From Vibrio gelatinilyticus (GTDB taxonomy: Bacteria > Pseudomonadota > Gammaproteobacteria > Enterobacterales > Vibrionaceae): DNA of 64,000 nucleotides. Below are positions 41,661 through 54,566 of this stretch, one piece after another. A program made the position numbers and the translations under genes. Where the stretch lies: assembly GCF_022836845.1 (NCBI RefSeq), contig NZ_JAJNNZ010000002.1:295033-359032 (forward strand). Reading direction: 5' to 3'. The notes under the pieces are model-generated. The model was given only the letters and a program-made list of their open reading frames with translations, was not told the DNA's origin and searched no databases. Within the stretch, counting starts at the first letter, position 1. Each line of letters begins with the position of its first letter.

Positions 41661-41894
41661 ACTTTAAGTCCTTCACTTGCTTCTCTGCGCCTTTCCTTTT
41701 GATCGTCTGAATATGAGCCGGGTCCACTATTCTTAACCTTAAGATTATACTGACGAATATCAAACTATCAAACATTGAACTCGATAAATCCAAGTATTCT
41801 CACTTAATAAGTGACAAATACCCGCTCTGAAGCTTTTTAATAAGCCGATCCAGAACGGGTATTGGTGTCACTAAAGCTCACTTAGCGATAGTAA
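41661..41894 (-). promoter_or_regulatory. murC-ftsQ gap with inverted repeats and an internal promoter
   Basis: 234 bp without an ORF, in a cluster otherwise packed end to end. On the minus strand, after the murC stop: AATACCCG-t/c-TCTG-type stem (41852-41863 with 41817-41828, 12 pairs, one mismatch, enclosing GCTTATTAAAAAGC), then a perfect 15-bp palindrome TCACTTATTAAGTGA (41800-41814), then TTGATA-16 bp-TATAAT (41771-41744). No ddlB gene or remnant is visible. Confidence 0.6.
41744..41771 (-). promoter_or_regulatory. Candidate ftsQAZ promoter
   Basis: TTGATA (41771-41766), 16 bp, perfect TATAAT (41749-41744) on the minus strand; predicted start near 41737, about 75 nt before the ftsQ TTG. 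Confidence 0.55.
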
Positions 41895-43349
41895 CTAATG
41901 CTGCATCGCTTTAATATTGAGTGCCAGCGCTTGTAAATGTCGTGCAATTTTACCGATGTCACCAGCACCTTGCGTCAAGACGAGGTCGCCATCTTGCAAA
42001 AGATTAGATAAAACAGAGGGTAAGGTGTCAATATCTGGTACAAACACCGGATCAATTTTACCTCGGGTGCGAATAGTGCGACACAGTGCTCGGCCATCAG
42101 CTCCAGCGATTGGCGCCTCTCCTGCAGAATAAACATCGAGCATCACCAATACATCGACTTGCTCTAAGACATTTGCAAAATCATCGTATAGGTCTCGGGT
42201 GCGGCTGTATCTGTGAGGTTGAAACACCATCACAAGGCGTTTTTCTGGCCAACCATTTCTTGCCGCTTTAATTGTGACATCGACTTCTGTGGGATGGTGA
42301 CCATAATCATCCACCAACATGACCTGACCATGACCCGTATCAAATTCGCCAAGGTGTTCAAAGCGACGCCCTGTCCCTTCTGTTCCCAGCATTGCAGCTA
42401 ATATTGCCTCATCTGAGATGTTATCTTCAGTGGCCACTGCGATGGCAGCGGCAGCATTAAGTGCATTGTGTTGACCTGGCATATTGAGCCTAATTTCAAG
42501 GTCTTTGCGATCTTGCCTTACCACCGAAAATAACCCTTGATGACCATTTTGGCGATAGTTCTCGATGCGAACATCCGCATCTTCAGAGAAGCCATAAGTA
42601 ATCACTTGTCGACTGATTGTTGGGATCAGCTCACGGACAACAGGATCGTCAACGCACATAACCGCCTGACCATAAAATGGCAGGTTATGCAGAAAATCGA
42701 TAAAGGTCTGCTTGAGGGTATCGAAGTCACCACCATAGGTGTCCATGTGGTCTGCTTCAATATTGGTCACGATGCTGACCATAGGTTGAAGGTGTAAAAA
42801 AGAAGCATCGCTTTCGTCTGCCTCGGCGATCAAGATACGGCTAGAACCCAATCGAGCGTTGGTCCCAGCGCTTTTCACCAATCCACCGTTAACAAAGGTT
42901 GGATCCATGCCAGCTTCGGAGTATATCTGCGTGACTAACGCTGTAGTTGTCGTCTTACCGTGCGTTCCCGCAACGGCAATACCATGACGAAAGCGCATCA
43001 ACTCTGCGAGCATTTCGGCGCGGCGAACAACCGGAATACGCAATTGCCTTGCCGCGACAAGCTCAGGGTTTTCAGGGTCAATAGCGGTGGAGACCACCAC
43101 TACACTCGCCTGTTCAACATTACTTTCCTGATGACCAATAAATACAGTAGCCCCTTTAGCGACAAGAGATTGCGTTACTGCGTTTTCCGCAAGGTCAGAG
43201 CCTGAGATCTGATAGCCCTCGTTGAGTAACACTTCGGCGATACCACTCATTCCCGCACCACCAATACCGACAAAATGGATGCACTTTACTCGTCTCATCT
43301 CAGGAATCAGTGCACGAATTTGTGCTAAGTCTTGCTTATGCTCGGTCAT
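41895..43349 (-). CDS. murC: UDP-N-acetylmuramate--L-alanine ligase MurC
   Basis: Adds L-Ala to UDP-MurNAc, the first stem-peptide step. 484 residues. Rossmann-like N-domain [20 protein letters not shown]-binding GTHGKTT at 128-134, metal/carbamate region [15 protein letters not shown] and [13 protein letters not shown], and C-domain [10 protein letters not shown] with [10 protein letters not shown]. Four bases separate its start from the murG stop. Confidence 0.98.
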   Translation of the reverse strand: MTEHKQDLAQIRALIPEMRRVKCIHFVGIGGAGMSGIAEVLLNEGYQISGSDLAENAVTQSLVAKGATVFIGHQESNVEQASVVVVSTAIDPENPELVAARQLRIPVVRRAEMLAELMRFRHGIAVAGTHGKTTTTALVTQIYSEAGMDPTFVNGGLVKSAGTNARLGSSRILIAEADESDASFLHLQPMVSIVTNIEADHMDTYGGDFDTLKQTFIDFLHNLPFYGQAVMCVDDPVVRELIPTISRQVITYGFSEDADVRIENYRQNGHQGLFSVVRQDRKDLEIRLNMPGQHNALNAAAAIAVATEDNISDEAILAAMLGTEGTGRRFEHLGEFDTGHGQVMLVDDYGHHPTEVDVTIKAARNGWPEKRLVMVFQPHRYSRTRDLYDDFANVLEQVDVLVMLDVYSAGEAPIAGADGRALCRTIRTRGKIDPVFVPDIDTLPSVLSNLLQDGDLVLTQGAGDIGKIARHLQALALNIKAMQH

Positions 43350-43352
43350 GGG

Positions 43353-44423
43353 TTATTTCTCATTGTTAGTTAATTCAATAATCGCACTGGCAACTGTGCT
43401 GTCTGCATTCAGTTTAGCGTTATTGCGCGCACTCATTGCCATTTGCAACAAGTCCGCTCTATTTAATTGGTTTATTTGATTCACCAGCGAATCCACAGAC
43501 AGATCCGGTTGCTCGATCATAATTGCAGCTTGAGCCTCAACCAGGTGCTCTGCATTGAGAGCCTGCTGACGATCTTTGTGCATAAATGGGATGAAAATCG
43601 CTGCCACGCCTGCGGCAGAAACCTCTGAAACCGTTAATGCTCCTGAGCGGCAAACGACTAAATCGGCCCACTGATAGGCAGTAGCAACGTCATCAATAAA
43701 CTCAGTCACGTCAGCACTAGCGACTTGGTTTTCCTGATACAGCGCTTCGACCTCTGATGCATTGCCTTTTCCTGCTTGATGCTTAATTTGGTAACCATCA
43801 CCAAGCTGAGATAGCACTTTCGGCATTGTTTGATTGAGAATGCGAGCACCTTGGCTGCCTCCCATCACCAGAATACGAATATCGCCCTCACGTTCACTTA
43901 ATCGCAGAGTCGGATCGGCAATCGCGGCAACATCTTGACGAACAGGGTTACCGACAACGTCTGCCGTTGCAAATGCCCCAGGGAAAGCTTGAAACACTTT
44001 GGTTGCGATCTTGGCAAGCCATTGGTTTGTGAGTCCCGCGACACCATTTTGTTCGTGCAAGACAACAGGCACGCCACATAGCCAGGCTGCAATACCGCCA
44101 GGCCCACTGACATAGCCACCCATGCCTAAAACGGCATCAGGTTGCCAACGCTTAATATGCGCCCGAGCTTGCATCACGGCATTGATGATTTGAAACGGTG
44201 CTTTCAAGAGCTTCAACAGTCCTTGCCCACGCAACCCCTTAACTTTAATGAAGTCGATATCGATGCCGTGTTTTGGTACTAAGTCTGCTTCCATACGATC
44301 GGCCGTTCCAAGCCATCGAATTTGCCAACCTTGCTCTTGCAAACGCTTGGCAACTGCAAGCCCAGGAAATACATGACCACCAGTACCTCCGGCCATCACT
44401 AATAATCTTTTCTTGTTACTCAT
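43353..44423 (-). CDS. murG: UDP-GlcNAc:lipid I N-acetylglucosaminyltransferase MurG
   Basis: Membrane-associated GT-B enzyme that makes lipid II. 356 residues (355 in E. coli). N-domain glycine loop [15 protein letters not shown], second loop [23 protein letters not shown], and the C-domain donor-binding [11 protein letters not shown] and [18 protein letters not shown]. Start overlaps the ftsW stop by 8 bp. Confidence 0.98.
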   Translation of the reverse strand: MSNKKRLLVMAGGTGGHVFPGLAVAKRLQEQGWQIRWLGTADRMEADLVPKHGIDIDFIKVKGLRGQGLLKLLKAPFQIINAVMQARAHIKRWQPDAVLGMGGYVSGPGGIAAWLCGVPVVLHEQNGVAGLTNQWLAKIATKVFQAFPGAFATADVVGNPVRQDVAAIADPTLRLSEREGDIRILVMGGSQGARILNQTMPKVLSQLGDGYQIKHQAGKGNASEVEALYQENQVASADVTEFIDDVATAYQWADLVVCRSGALTVSEVSAAGVAAIFIPFMHKDRQQALNAEHLVEAQAAIMIEQPDLSVDSLVNQINQLNRADLLQMAMSARNNAKLNADSTVASAIIELTNNEK

Positions 44424-45624
44424 TGGATTCCACTGAAGTTTCTAAATCTGTTTTCGTGCTTGACGTCTGACTGATGTTTATGCGGCATTCATGATCAATT
44501 CTTAACAAAATCGATACGGCCACTGACATGATGATCAAACTAGAACCACCATAACTAATGAGAGGCAGGGTTAAGCCTTTGGTTGGCACCATACCGGCTG
44601 CAGCCCCAACATTAACCAATGTCTGAAAGGCAAACCAGATCCCGATACCAAACGCCAGATAACCACCAAAGCGCTGTTCGTTCTCAAACGCTCGCTTGCC
44701 AATGTAAAGGGCTTTCACCACCAAGCTAAAGATCAGCGCCAGAACAATCACGACGCCAATAAAGCCAAGCTCTTCGGCTAATACTGCAAAAACAAAATCG
44801 GTGTGAGCCTCTGGCAAATACTCCAGTTTTTGCACCGAATTGCCCAAACCTTGTCCCATCCAGTGTCCACGACCGAATGCCATTAATGACTGTGTCAACT
44901 GATAGCCACTACCAAAGGGATCTTCCCATGGTTCTAGAAAAGAGGTGACACGGCGGACACGATACGGCTCGATGACAATAAGGCCAATGACGGCGACAAT
45001 GCCTGCCACCATCAAAGCGATAAACTGCGACAACTTAGCCCCTGCTATAAATAACATACCAAACAATGTCACCAGCATTACCACGACCGTACCCAAATCA
45101 GGCTGGCCGAGCAACAAAACAGCCAAAGCCAAAAACACCATGATAGGCTTAATAAAGCCACCAAAGAAAGACTGTCGAACTTCCTCTTGTTTACGCATCA
45201 AGTAGCCTGACATAAATATGAACAGAGACAGTTTGGCAACTTCTGCTGGCTGTAAGTTAAACAGCCCTAAAGGGATCCAACGTGATGCACCATTCACGGA
45301 CTTGCCCACTGCAAGAACCACAATGAGAAGCACAAAAGACAGTGTCAGTAGTAAAGAGCTGTATTTTAGCCATCGGTCGAGCGGGATCTGTAACACCACC
45401 GCCGAAACCGTCAGCGCCAACACCAGGAAGATCGCATGACGAAACATAAAGTGAAATGGCTGGTCAGTCAGGCGCGAGCTAATGGGAAATGAAGCGGATG
45501 TGACAATAACAAGCCCTGTCACCATTAAGGCAAGTGCTATCCAAACTAACTGCCTATCATACAACGTGTCGGGCGCTGACTCGCTCAGCCACCCTGATAT
45601 AGTTCCTTTCGTACGTTGGATCAT
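44416..45624 (-). CDS. ftsW: Septal peptidoglycan polymerase FtsW (SEDS family)
   Basis: Ten predicted membrane segments, 402 residues. SEDS signatures: [32 protein letters not shown], the large periplasmic loop with [15 protein letters not shown], and the C-terminal [17 protein letters not shown]. The Asp in GQPDLGT region and the loop-4 residues match SEDS glycosyltransferases. Polymerises lipid II together with FtsI. Lies between murD and murG as in E. coli. Confidence 0.97.
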   Translation of the reverse strand: MIQRTKGTISGWLSESAPDTLYDRQLVWIALALMVTGLVIVTSASFPISSRLTDQPFHFMFRHAIFLVLALTVSAVVLQIPLDRWLKYSSLLLTLSFVLLIVVLAVGKSVNGASRWIPLGLFNLQPAEVAKLSLFIFMSGYLMRKQEEVRQSFFGGFIKPIMVFLALAVLLLGQPDLGTVVVMLVTLFGMLFIAGAKLSQFIALMVAGIVAVIGLIVIEPYRVRRVTSFLEPWEDPFGSGYQLTQSLMAFGRGHWMGQGLGNSVQKLEYLPEAHTDFVFAVLAEELGFIGVVIVLALIFSLVVKALYIGKRAFENEQRFGGYLAFGIGIWFAFQTLVNVGAAAGMVPTKGLTLPLISYGGSSLIIMSVAVSILLRIDHECRINISQTSSTKTDLETSVESNE

Positions 45625-45636
45625 AGCATTATCACT

Positions 45637-46974
45637 CTAATTGCCTGCTTTTAATGAATACTCTTGTGCTAATTGGGTAAAGTGATCACCACGTGCCATA
45701 AAATTAGCAAACTGATCAAAACTGGCACATGCCGGTGATAGCATAACCATATCACCACTGCTAAGTTGAGGGGTGATGGTCTTTAATGCCTGTTCGATAG
45801 TTGAAAACTCAACGCTATTGCTGTGCAGTGGCATAAACTGTGCGGCATCTTCTCCAAAGCAGCAAAGCTGAACGTTAAGAGAAGTAAGTGGCTCTTGTAA
45901 CTCGGAAAAATCAGCCCCCTTACCTACACCGCCGACCAGCAGATACAAGCGACCAGTCAAACTTAACCCAGACAGAGCAGCAAGCGTACTGGCCACATTG
46001 GTCGCCTTAGAGTCATTAACCCAAGTTATATCATTATATTTTGCTACCACTTGGCAGCGATGTGTTAAACCCGTGTAGTTTTTTAATGCCAGTAAGGCTT
46101 TCTTATAATCAATCTGTGACAATTTTAGCAATGCAATAGCTACCAGCGCATTTGACCAATTGTGTCGACCAACCAAACTCAACTCTTCGGCGGCAATGAC
46201 AGGACACCCATGATCCATTAACCAGGTTTGGCCATCGATACTTCCCATGCCAAATTCACGGTTGTTGAACCCAAACGTCGCTAACTGAATATCATGATGC
46301 TCACCATCAGGGTACGTTTGCTTGTCATCTCTGTTAACTAAAGCATACTTTGCATGACAAAAGATCCGCTTCTTTGCCAAAGCATAATCATCCATACCTT
46401 GGTAGCGATCCATGTGGTCTTCAGAAAGATTAAGAAACGCCGACACCTGCGTGTTAAGGCTGTCTGTGGTCTCCAATTGAAAACTCGACAACTCCAAAAC
46501 ATATAAGTCCGCCTCCAAAGAGAGTAAATCAAGTGCTGGAACACCGATATTTCCACCAACCCCAACAACCAGGCCTGCGGCTTTTGCCATTACACCCGTC
46601 AAATCAGTAACGGTACTTTTTCCATTAGAACCGGTAATCGCGATCACGGGTTTTTCATTGTGCCAAGCAAACAATTCAATGTCACCGACAACGCGGATCC
46701 CTTGCTGTTTCGCGCTCGCAATTTCTGGCGTCGCCAGTGCAATCCCTGGGTTGCAGACGATAAGGTCAGCTTGGGCAAGCCAGTCGCCGTTCCAGCCACC
46801 GCTAAATAACTCAACTTCTGAAGGAAGTGCGTCTTGCCCAGGAGGATTGGCGCGAGTATCAATGACTTTGATCTCGACAGTTGGGTGATTTTCTCTGATG
46901 TATTTAACGACAGAGAGCCCGGTAATACCGAGCCCTGCCACGATGACTTGCTTGACGCCTTGCCAGCGATTCAT
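45637..46974 (-). CDS. murD: UDP-N-acetylmuramoyl-L-alanine--D-glutamate ligase MurD
   Basis: 445 residues (438 in E. coli). N-domain [18 protein letters not shown] loop [13 protein letters not shown] near 114, carbamylated-lysine region [21 protein letters not shown], and C-domain [17 protein letters not shown]. Adds D-Glu to UDP-MurNAc-L-Ala. Separated by 12 bp from ftsW and 28 bp from mraY. Confidence 0.97.
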   Translation of the reverse strand: MNRWQGVKQVIVAGLGITGLSVVKYIRENHPTVEIKVIDTRANPPGQDALPSEVELFSGGWNGDWLAQADLIVCNPGIALATPEIASAKQQGIRVVGDIELFAWHNEKPVIAITGSNGKSTVTDLTGVMAKAAGLVVGVGGNIGVPALDLLSLEADLYVLELSSFQLETTDSLNTQVSAFLNLSEDHMDRYQGMDDYALAKKRIFCHAKYALVNRDDKQTYPDGEHHDIQLATFGFNNREFGMGSIDGQTWLMDHGCPVIAAEELSLVGRHNWSNALVAIALLKLSQIDYKKALLALKNYTGLTHRCQVVAKYNDITWVNDSKATNVASTLAALSGLSLTGRLYLLVGGVGKGADFSELQEPLTSLNVQLCCFGEDAAQFMPLHSNSVEFSTIEQALKTITPQLSSGDMVMLSPACASFDQFANFMARGDHFTQLAQEYSLKAGN

Positions 46975-47002
46975 GTTTCTTCCTTTAAATCTTTATAGCG
47001 AA

Positions 47003-48085
47003 TTAACGCACTTTCAGTGTTGCCAGACCTATCAATACCAGAACAATCGAAATGATCCAAAATCTAACGATAACACGCGGTTCTGGCCAACCTTTTAATT
47101 CATAGTGATGGTGGATAGGAGCCATACGAAAAATGCGTTGACCTCTGATTTTGTAGGAGCCGACCTGCAAAATTACCGACAAGGTTTCCATAACGAAAAC
47201 GCCGCCCATGATGACCAACACCAACTCCTGTCTTACCAATACGGCAATGATTCCTAGTGCCCCGCCAAGAGCCAAAGAACCAACATCGCCCATAAATACT
47301 TGAGCTGGGTAAGTATTGAACCACAAGAAGCCTAATCCCGCACCGACAATAGCCGTACAGACCACCACCAGCTCAGACGCGTATGGGATATACGGAATAT
47401 GCAGGTAATTGGCAAAATTGACGTTACCTGTCGCCCAAGCAATAACCGCGAATCCAGCGGCCACCAGTACGGTAGGCATGATGGCTAAACCATCAAGGCC
47501 GTCGGTTAAGTTCACTGCATTACTGGTTCCGACAATAACAAAGTAGGTCAATAAAATGTAAAGCAGACCAAGCTGGGGCATGATGTCTTTGAAGAAGGGC
47601 ACGACTAATTGTGTCGCGGCGGTATCTTTACCATGAGCATAAAGCGCAAAGGCAACAACGAACGCGATTGCCGATTGCCAGAAATACTTCCAACGCGCAA
47701 TCAGACCATCAGTATTTTTACGCACAACTTTACGATAGTCATCCACAAAGCCAATCGCACCATACCCCAAAAGTACGGTCAACACGGCCCAAACGTAAGG
47801 GTTACTTAAGTCTGACCATAACAAAACCGTAATGGTGATAGCCGCCAATATCATGACGCCACCCATAGTTGGCGTTCCACGTTTACTAAAATGAGACTCT
47901 GGACCTTCGTTGCGAACAACTTGCCCAATTTGCAGCATCTGCAACTTGGCTATCATTTTAGGGCCCATCCACAATGAAAGGCACAGTGCGGTCAAAATAC
48001 TGACAATGGCACGAAATGAGAGGTACTCAAATAGGCGAAAAAAAGAAAAGTATGGCTGAAGTAAATCTGCGAGCCAAATAATCAT
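47003..48085 (-). CDS. mraY: Phospho-N-acetylmuramoyl-pentapeptide transferase MraY
   Basis: Makes lipid I from UDP-MurNAc-pentapeptide and undecaprenyl phosphate. 360 residues with about ten membrane segments. Catalytic aspartates in [10 protein letters not shown] and [11 protein letters not shown]; the HHH motif appears as [13 protein letters not shown] near the C-terminus. Start overlaps the murF stop (ATGA-type, 48082-48085). Confidence 0.98.
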   Translation of the reverse strand: MIIWLADLLQPYFSFFRLFEYLSFRAIVSILTALCLSLWMGPKMIAKLQMLQIGQVVRNEGPESHFSKRGTPTMGGVMILAAITITVLLWSDLSNPYVWAVLTVLLGYGAIGFVDDYRKVVRKNTDGLIARWKYFWQSAIAFVVAFALYAHGKDTAATQLVVPFFKDIMPQLGLLYILLTYFVIVGTSNAVNLTDGLDGLAIMPTVLVAAGFAVIAWATGNVNFANYLHIPYIPYASELVVVCTAIVGAGLGFLWFNTYPAQVFMGDVGSLALGGALGIIAVLVRQELVLVIMGGVFVMETLSVILQVGSYKIRGQRIFRMAPIHHHYELKGWPEPRVIVRFWIISIVLVLIGLATLKVR

Positions 48086-49443
48086 GTGTAGTTCTCCTTC
48101 AGCACACGAGCGATGTAATACATGCCAGCACTGTTTGCTCCTTTAACTAAAATAGTATGCGGAACATTTGTTGATTCTGTTAATTTAGTTTGAATATAGT
48201 CGTTCATCGCGTCGTGACATTCAAAGTGAATGCCTGAACTTAGATCGCTGATCACACGGGCATCCTCACCGTAAGTCAGGACGTGCTCAAAAGCGAAAGG
48301 CGCAGCATAGTCTCCAACTTCTCTATGAAGTGCAAGACTTTCCTCCCCTAATTCTGCCATGTTGCCCAAAACCAGCCAACGTTGTCCCTCAAATTGCGAC
48401 AAAAGATCAATTGCCGCTTTCATCGCTGGCACACTGGCATTGTAGCTATCATCAATCAAGGTAATATTGCTACTCAGTTTTTCAAGCTCAACACGACCTT
48501 TGACTTTATTTAGCTGCGCAAGGCCGCTCGCCACCTGAGCCAGCTCAATGCCACTTTGCAGACACAACGCCGCTGCGGCAACGGCATTGGCCACGTTGTG
48601 CTCCCCTACCAAAGCAAGGGATATGTGTGTCTTACCTTGAGGTGTATTAAGGGTAAACGTCGATAACCCCTGAGATGACAAGCTGATGTCAGATGCAAAA
48701 AAGTCACTGTCAGGATTGTCTTTAGAGAATGTCATGACCGTTTTATCTGACAGTACCTGTTCCCACAATGCCTCCCCTTGGCTATCACGATTCACCAAAG
48801 CAACATCACCAGCGGCAAGGCCTTGGAAGATCTCGCCCTTGGCGATTTTCACTCCCTCAAGAGAACCGAACCCTTCAAGGTGGGCTTCTGCAACATTGTT
48901 GACCAGCGCGATAGTGGGGTGAACAAGTGAGGTGGTATAGGCGATTTCGCCCTGATGGTTCGCACCCAACTCTATTACTGCATAATCATTACTTGGCTGA
49001 GAACGAAGTAAGGTTAAAGGAACACCGATGTCGTTATTAAAGTTTCCTGCTGTGTAGAGAACCTCGCCCTGCTGGGACAAAATACTCGCCACCATTTCTT
49101 TTACCGTTGTCTTACCACAACTGCCTGTGATCGCCATCGTTTTGGTGGCGCAGCGACGATGCACTTCTGCCGCTAAAGCACCTAGCGCAAGCTTACTGTC
49201 TTGGACAATCACCTGGCTGACCGCCAGCGGTAGCTGCTTTTCGACTAGAAGTGCTACAGCGCCTTTCTCTAGCGCTTGATCAGCAAAGTCGTGAGCATCA
49301 AAGCGCTCTCCAACCAAAGCAACGAAAAGCGCTTTTTGTTCAATCGTGCGGGTGTCGGTTGATACGTGCTTGATTTCGGTGTCTTCACCGACCAACTGGC
49401 CTTCAACGATTTTTGCAATATCACTTAACATCAACGAGATCAT
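48082..49443 (-). CDS. murF: UDP-N-acetylmuramoyl-tripeptide--D-alanyl-D-alanine ligase MurF
   Basis: 453 residues (452 in E. coli). N-domain [20 protein letters not shown] binds the UMP part, ATP loop [14 protein letters not shown] near 105-118, central [14 protein letters not shown] and [15 protein letters not shown], and C-domain [17 protein letters not shown]. Attaches D-Ala-D-Ala; because the cluster lacks ddlB the dipeptide must come from a ligase elsewhere. ATGA overlap with murE. Confidence 0.98.
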   Translation of the reverse strand: MISLMLSDIAKIVEGQLVGEDTEIKHVSTDTRTIEQKALFVALVGERFDAHDFADQALEKGAVALLVEKQLPLAVSQVIVQDSKLALGALAAEVHRRCATKTMAITGSCGKTTVKEMVASILSQQGEVLYTAGNFNNDIGVPLTLLRSQPSNDYAVIELGANHQGEIAYTTSLVHPTIALVNNVAEAHLEGFGSLEGVKIAKGEIFQGLAAGDVALVNRDSQGEALWEQVLSDKTVMTFSKDNPDSDFFASDISLSSQGLSTFTLNTPQGKTHISLALVGEHNVANAVAAAALCLQSGIELAQVASGLAQLNKVKGRVELEKLSSNITLIDDSYNASVPAMKAAIDLLSQFEGQRWLVLGNMAELGEESLALHREVGDYAAPFAFEHVLTYGEDARVISDLSSGIHFECHDAMNDYIQTKLTESTNVPHTILVKGANSAGMYYIARVLKENYT

Positions 49444-50921
49444 AACGCTTCTCCTAGCAGTTGCGCGGCTGATTCTCGGTCTGAATAGTGCACACTTTGA
49501 GTACCAATTACCTGGTAGTCCTCATGCCCTTTGCCAGCAAGTAAAATGATGTCCTGCTCCGTGGCTTTTTCAACCGCAAATTTGGCCGCTTGGTATCGAC
49601 TATGTAAAACATGAGCGGTTTGCGGATTAACCATGCCTTTGAGCATATCAGACACAATCTGCTGAGGATCCTCACTTCGGGGATTATCATCACTCAAGAT
49701 CACTTCATCGGCCAAACGCTCAGCAATTTCCGCCATCATTGGTCGCTTACCCGTGTCTCGGTCTCCACCACAACCAAAAATCACCCACAATTTCCCCGTG
49801 CAATGAACCCTTAAAGCTTGTAGCGCTTTTTCTAAGGCATCAGGCGTATGCGCATAATCAACAACGATTTTGGGTTTACCTTTAGCTTTAAACAGTTCCA
49901 TGCGGCCGATGACGGGCTGCAACTGGACGGCCACGCGTTGCAACGCTTGCGGCTCAAAACCTAAGGTAAGCAGTGTCGCAAATGCGAGCATCAAGTTGGT
50001 AGCATTAAACTGTCCTATCAAAGGCGCTTGCAACGTCCCTGAACCAAGTTTGCCATCGTACTCGATGGTGATCCCTGATTCGCTATACTGGATATCTTTG
50101 GCCCAAAGGCTAGCACTTGTCTTACCAAGTGCTGATACCGTGATCGCATCACTTCGCGATGTTAACCAGGATTGACTCACCACATCATCAATATTCAAAA
50201 CAGCATGCTCACAATGGTGCTCAGTAAACAAGAGCTGCTTCGCCGCGGCGTACCCTTCCATCGTACCGTGATAATCCAAGTGATCTCGGCTTAAGTTAGT
50301 AAAGATCCCTACACGAAAAGGCACTTTGGCCACGCGACCTTGCACCAGGCCATGTGATGAAACCTCCATGGCCGTATACCGCGCGCCAAGATCAGCAAGC
50401 TCCGCCAATATTTTTTGAACATCCACGGCATTACCTGTGGTGTTGGCCGCTTGCTTTAAATCGTTTAAAAATCCGTTGCCATTGGTTCCCATGATAGCGC
50501 TTGGCATGCTCATCAATTCAAGCCACTGAGCGATCAATTGGCTGATAGTGGTTTTGCCGTTGGTTCCCGTGACACCAATAACGGTGTTATTGCTATAGCC
50601 ATACAGCTTCTGCGCAATGGCCGACAAATGCTGATCGAGCTGGTAGATATAAACAATCACCGCACCATTGCGCAGTTCAACATGACCATTATTTTCGATG
50701 TTCTCGGCTTGAGCCAGCACCGAGTGCGCACCACTATTAATGGCATTGTCGATAAACTTTCGACCATCAATGGCGTGACCAATAATCGCAACAAAGGTAT
50801 CGTTTTCGGTGACTTTGCGGCTGTCTAATTCTAGATTTGACACCTTTAGCGACAAAGGCTCTGTGTTACTCAAGCTGCAAAAAGTGTCGACCAGTTGTTG
50901 TAAGGTAAGTTGATTAACCAT
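49440..50921 (-). CDS. murE: UDP-MurNAc-L-Ala-D-Glu:meso-diaminopimelate ligase MurE
   Basis: 493 residues (495 in E. coli). UMP-binding [21 protein letters not shown] loop GTNGKTT at 119-125, and DNPR at 412-415, the signature that selects meso-diaminopimelate over lysine, so the peptidoglycan is of the usual Gram-negative A1-gamma type. The substrate diaminopimelate depends on dapB, also in this window. 8 bp after ftsI. Confidence 0.98.
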   Translation of the reverse strand: MVNQLTLQQLVDTFCSLSNTEPLSLKVSNLELDSRKVTENDTFVAIIGHAIDGRKFIDNAINSGAHSVLAQAENIENNGHVELRNGAVIVYIYQLDQHLSAIAQKLYGYSNNTVIGVTGTNGKTTISQLIAQWLELMSMPSAIMGTNGNGFLNDLKQAANTTGNAVDVQKILAELADLGARYTAMEVSSHGLVQGRVAKVPFRVGIFTNLSRDHLDYHGTMEGYAAAKQLLFTEHHCEHAVLNIDDVVSQSWLTSRSDAITVSALGKTSASLWAKDIQYSESGITIEYDGKLGSGTLQAPLIGQFNATNLMLAFATLLTLGFEPQALQRVAVQLQPVIGRMELFKAKGKPKIVVDYAHTPDALEKALQALRVHCTGKLWVIFGCGGDRDTGKRPMMAEIAERLADEVILSDDNPRSEDPQQIVSDMLKGMVNPQTAHVLHSRYQAAKFAVEKATEQDIILLAGKGHEDYQVIGTQSVHYSDRESAAQLLGEAL

Positions 50922-50929
50922 AGTGATAC

Positions 50930-52669
50930 CTAATTACTCTTTTGAAATTGGTTCTCATCGGGTGGCACATTGAGGATCTGCAAAGCGCCCTTCATGATCT
51001 CTGAAAACACCGGAGCGGCAACGGAGCCCCCGTAGTATTGATCGCCTTGCGGCTCATTGATAATCACCACTAAAGAAACTCTTGGATTACTGACTGGCGC
51101 AGCCCCTGCCGTCACAGCAACGTACTCATCACTGTACCCCCCCGCCTTTGCTATGCGAGAAGTCCCTGTTTTTGCCGCAATTCGGTAACCCGGAACCGCC
51201 GCGCGTGTCGCCGTGCCACCGGGTTTGGTTACACCTTCCATCATATGCAAAACTTTCTCTGCAATATCATGGTCAAGTACCTGCTTGGACAGATCTTGCT
51301 GATTGTTCTCTATGATGTGGACTGGCTGATAAACTCCAGCGTTCGCCAACGTGGCATAGGCATGGGCCAGTTGAACAGGGGTAATAGAAATGCCATAACC
51401 AAAAGCTAATGTGGCGATCTCAAATCGAGACCAACGTCTTCGGTTAGGAAAGATCCCCGTAGTTTCCCCCACTAAGTTCAACCCTGAGGTTTGCCCGAAA
51501 CCGACTGAGCTATACATGCCTAACAGTGCTTCTAAGGGCATCTCCAGCGCAAGCTTTGCAACACCCACATTACTGGATTTCTGTAAGATTTTAGCAAGAT
51601 CAGCTTTACCGACTTTAGAGGTGTCTCTAACCCGACTACCACCAATCTGCATCATACCGTTTTCGGTATCTATCACCGTCAACTCATCAGCAATGCCGGC
51701 TTCCATAGCCGCTAGAACAACAAAGGGCTTCACCGTAGAACCCGGTTCAAGTGAATCGGTGATCACCCGGTTTCGCATGGTAAAGCTTTGTCTTGAGGAG
51801 CGGTTATTGGGGTTATACGATGGCGCGTTTACCATCGCGAGGATCGCACCGGTTTTAACATCAATCATCACAGCTGAACCGGAAGTGGCACGATAATCGG
51901 CGACGGCTTGCTTAATGGCACGAAACGCAATGGCTTGTAATCTTTGATCAATGGTCAGTTGAAGAGGTTTACCTAACTCTCGCTCTTCAAGAGCGATGTT
52001 CTCCACCACGCGTCCATAACGGTCTTTGCGAATAATGCGTTTTCCCGCTTCGCCTGTTAGCCATTTATCGTAGCTGCGTTCAACCCCTTCTAAGCCATGA
52101 CCATCAATGCCCGTGACTCCCACGAGATGCGCACTGACTTCCCCTGCGGGATAATATCGTCGAGATTCTGATTTTAAGCCGATACCCGATAGCTTGAGTT
52201 CCCCAATATATTTAGCCATCGCAGGGCTAACCTGACGCTGCAAGTAAATAAAACGGCGAGTTTTGTTCTTCTCAATCTTATCAAGCAAGCCTTGTCTTTC
52301 AAGACCCAATACATCGGCCAGCGCATACCAACGATCACGTTCGGCAAAGCCACCCTTTTTGAAAATCGTCGCAGGATCGGCCCAAACAGCTTGTACAGGA
52401 ACACTTACAGCGAGCGGTTCATCATTCCTATCAGAAATAATGCCGCGTGCAGATGGCATAGCTTTGACGCGAACAGAACGCAGATCGCCTTGCTTGATAA
52501 GATTGTCAGGTTCAATGATTTGAATATAGCCGACACGGGCGACGAGTGCGCCGAAAACCAAGATGACACTAATCAAAACGACCCGAAAACGCCAATGAAT
52601 AAAAAGTGAAGATTCAGAGGGCTGGGATTTCTTTTTGTTCGTCGCCTTTTTCTGTTTTTTACCATTCAT
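50930..52669 (-). CDS. ftsI: Septal peptidoglycan transpeptidase FtsI (PBP3)
   Basis: 579 residues (588 in E. coli). Lys-rich cytoplasmic tail, transmembrane helix at about 28-48, pedestal domain with [16 protein letters not shown], and the transpeptidase: catalytic Ser311 in STVK (311-314), SSN at 365-367 and KTG at 500-502. Cross-links septal peptidoglycan as the partner of FtsW. Its ATG overlaps the ftsL stop by 4 bp. Confidence 0.98.
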   Translation of the reverse strand: MNGKKQKKATNKKKSQPSESSLFIHWRFRVVLISVILVFGALVARVGYIQIIEPDNLIKQGDLRSVRVKAMPSARGIISDRNDEPLAVSVPVQAVWADPATIFKKGGFAERDRWYALADVLGLERQGLLDKIEKNKTRRFIYLQRQVSPAMAKYIGELKLSGIGLKSESRRYYPAGEVSAHLVGVTGIDGHGLEGVERSYDKWLTGEAGKRIIRKDRYGRVVENIALEERELGKPLQLTIDQRLQAIAFRAIKQAVADYRATSGSAVMIDVKTGAILAMVNAPSYNPNNRSSRQSFTMRNRVITDSLEPGSTVKPFVVLAAMEAGIADELTVIDTENGMMQIGGSRVRDTSKVGKADLAKILQKSSNVGVAKLALEMPLEALLGMYSSVGFGQTSGLNLVGETTGIFPNRRRWSRFEIATLAFGYGISITPVQLAHAYATLANAGVYQPVHIIENNQQDLSKQVLDHDIAEKVLHMMEGVTKPGGTATRAAVPGYRIAAKTGTSRIAKAGGYSDEYVAVTAGAAPVSNPRVSLVVIINEPQGDQYYGGSVAAPVFSEIMKGALQILNVPPDENQFQKSN

Positions 52670-52986
52670 TTGAGAGAAACCACTACTTCCTTGTCTGCGT
52701 CAGGGCGCCTCATGTCGAGCTCTTGTTTTGCCAATGCCTGTACCCGGCTGTGCTCAGACAAGGCATTTTCCTCAAGCAGAAGATTTCGCCATTCATTGTC
52801 CAAGCGTTCACGTTCTTGCAGCGCAATATCCTTATCGTTGATCGCTTGTCTGGTATGATGCGTGGCAAACACAACCCCCATTGCGCTGGCAAATATCAAC
52901 AGCAACAGAATCAATGGGGTTCGTCCTACGGTCAGTAGATCATAGGCAATGTGTTTGGCTAAATTAGGCTGAGTTCCTTTCGACAT
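52666..52986 (-). CDS. ftsL: Cell division protein FtsL
   Basis: 106 residues, small bitopic protein: cytoplasmic N-tail (about 1-25), transmembrane helix (TPLILLLLIFASAMGVVFA, about 28-46) and a periplasmic leucine-zipper-like coiled coil (DKDIALQERERLDNEWRNLL). Forms the FtsQLB complex that activates FtsWI. 10 bp after rsmH and 4 bp overlap with ftsI. Confidence 0.95.
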   Translation of the reverse strand: MSKGTQPNLAKHIAYDLLTVGRTPLILLLLIFASAMGVVFATHHTRQAINDKDIALQERERLDNEWRNLLLEENALSEHSRVQALAKQELDMRRPDADKEVVVSLK

Positions 52987-52996
52987 CGCGGTTCCA

Positions 52997-53947
52997 TTAC
53001 AATTTTTCTGCGACTCTCAACACCGAACTACGAGAACGAGCGTTGACATCCACTTCTTGAGCGCTCGGCTTAATCGCCTTACCTACCGTTTTTAAGTTTG
53101 CACTGCCTAAGGCTTGGATTTGTGCCTCAGTCATTGGAATGCCATGAGGAACCTGTGGGCCGCGGCTTTCTTTGCGCATAAAATGTTTGACCATGCGATC
53201 TTCTAGCGAATGAAAGCTGATCACCGACAAACGTCCTTCTGGTGCTAAAATGCTTGCAGCGCCTTTCAATGCAGTATCAATTTCATCCAACTCACTGTTG
53301 ATGTAAATACGAAAAGCCTGAAAGCTGCGCGTCGCAGGGTGCTTTTTCTCTTTAAAGCTTTTTGGCGCAGCTTCGGAAATCAATTTGGCTAATTGTCCAG
53401 TGCGCAGCAATGGCTCTTTTTCATCATTCTCACGGTGCGCTACAATCGCTTTCGCAATTCGGCGCGCGTGCTTGTCTTCACCAAACTCACGAATCACCCA
53501 AGTAATATCATCAAGATCCGCCTCTGCTAACCACTGGGATACAGGAATGCCCGAAGTCGGGTCCATGCGCATATCTAACGGGCCGTCTTTCATAAAACTA
53601 AAGCCACGTTCAGCATCATCAAGCTGAGGTGAAGAGACGCCTAAGTCCAATAAAACACCATCAACTTTACCAGTAAGATCATAATGTTGTGCGTATTCAG
53701 CCATGCCAGAAAAAGGGCCATGAATGATGGTAAAACGAGGATCATCAATCGTTTTGGCTTCAGCAATGGCTTGTGGGTCACGATCGATACTAAATAGACG
53801 ACCATTTGGCCCCAAACGTGACAGGATTTGTCTGCTGTGACCACCTCGACCAAACGTACCGTCAATGTATGTCCCATCAGGTTTAATTGCTAAGCCATCA
53901 ATAGATTCATTGAGAAGAACAGAAATGTGTTGAAATGATTCAGTCAT
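52997..53947 (-). CDS. rsmH: 16S rRNA (cytosine(1402)-N(4))-methyltransferase RsmH
   Basis: SAM-dependent enzyme (formerly MraW), 316 residues (313 in E. coli). SAM motif [37 protein letters not shown], and C-terminal [18 protein letters not shown] are diagnostic. First gene of the dcw cluster here; mraZ, the usual preceding gene, is absent. Its modification site is the same nucleotide targeted by RsmI, encoded just beyond rnpB. Confidence 0.97.
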   Translation of the reverse strand: MTESFQHISVLLNESIDGLAIKPDGTYIDGTFGRGGHSRQILSRLGPNGRLFSIDRDPQAIAEAKTIDDPRFTIIHGPFSGMAEYAQHYDLTGKVDGVLLDLGVSSPQLDDAERGFSFMKDGPLDMRMDPTSGIPVSQWLAEADLDDITWVIREFGEDKHARRIAKAIVAHRENDEKEPLLRTGQLAKLISEAAPKSFKEKKHPATRSFQAFRIYINSELDEIDTALKGAASILAPEGRLSVISFHSLEDRMVKHFMRKESRGPQVPHGIPMTEAQIQALGSANLKTVGKAIKPSAQEVDVNARSRSSVLRVAEKL

Positions 53948-54124
53948 AAAGATCTCGTTGGGTTTAGGCGACTCATTAATAGCGTAGCCCTAATCATAAA
54001 ATAAGCGTCAATGAAGTGGTTACTAGTGTACTGATTTAAGGCGATCCCGCCACCACTTACCACTATTTATCGTGATATTGCTGTGAGTTTAATGTGTTTA
54101 TATGGCACTACGTCAATATAAAGC

Positions 54125-54159
54125 AAAAAACCCATCACAACTAAAAGTTATGATGGGTT
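54125..54159 (-). terminator. Rho-independent terminator of rnpB
   Basis: CCCATCA...TGATGGG stem with extended AACT/AGTT pairing and a run of six T on the minus strand, directly after the RNase P RNA 3' end. Confidence 0.93.
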
Positions 54160-54165
54160 TCGAAT

Positions 54166-54558
<393 letters not shown>

Positions 54559-54566
54559 GGAGGCGG

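Noticed and set aside
41661..41894. ddlB pseudogene
   Set aside because: The gap is too short and no D-Ala-D-Ala ligase motif can be read in any frame; it is an absence, not a remnant.
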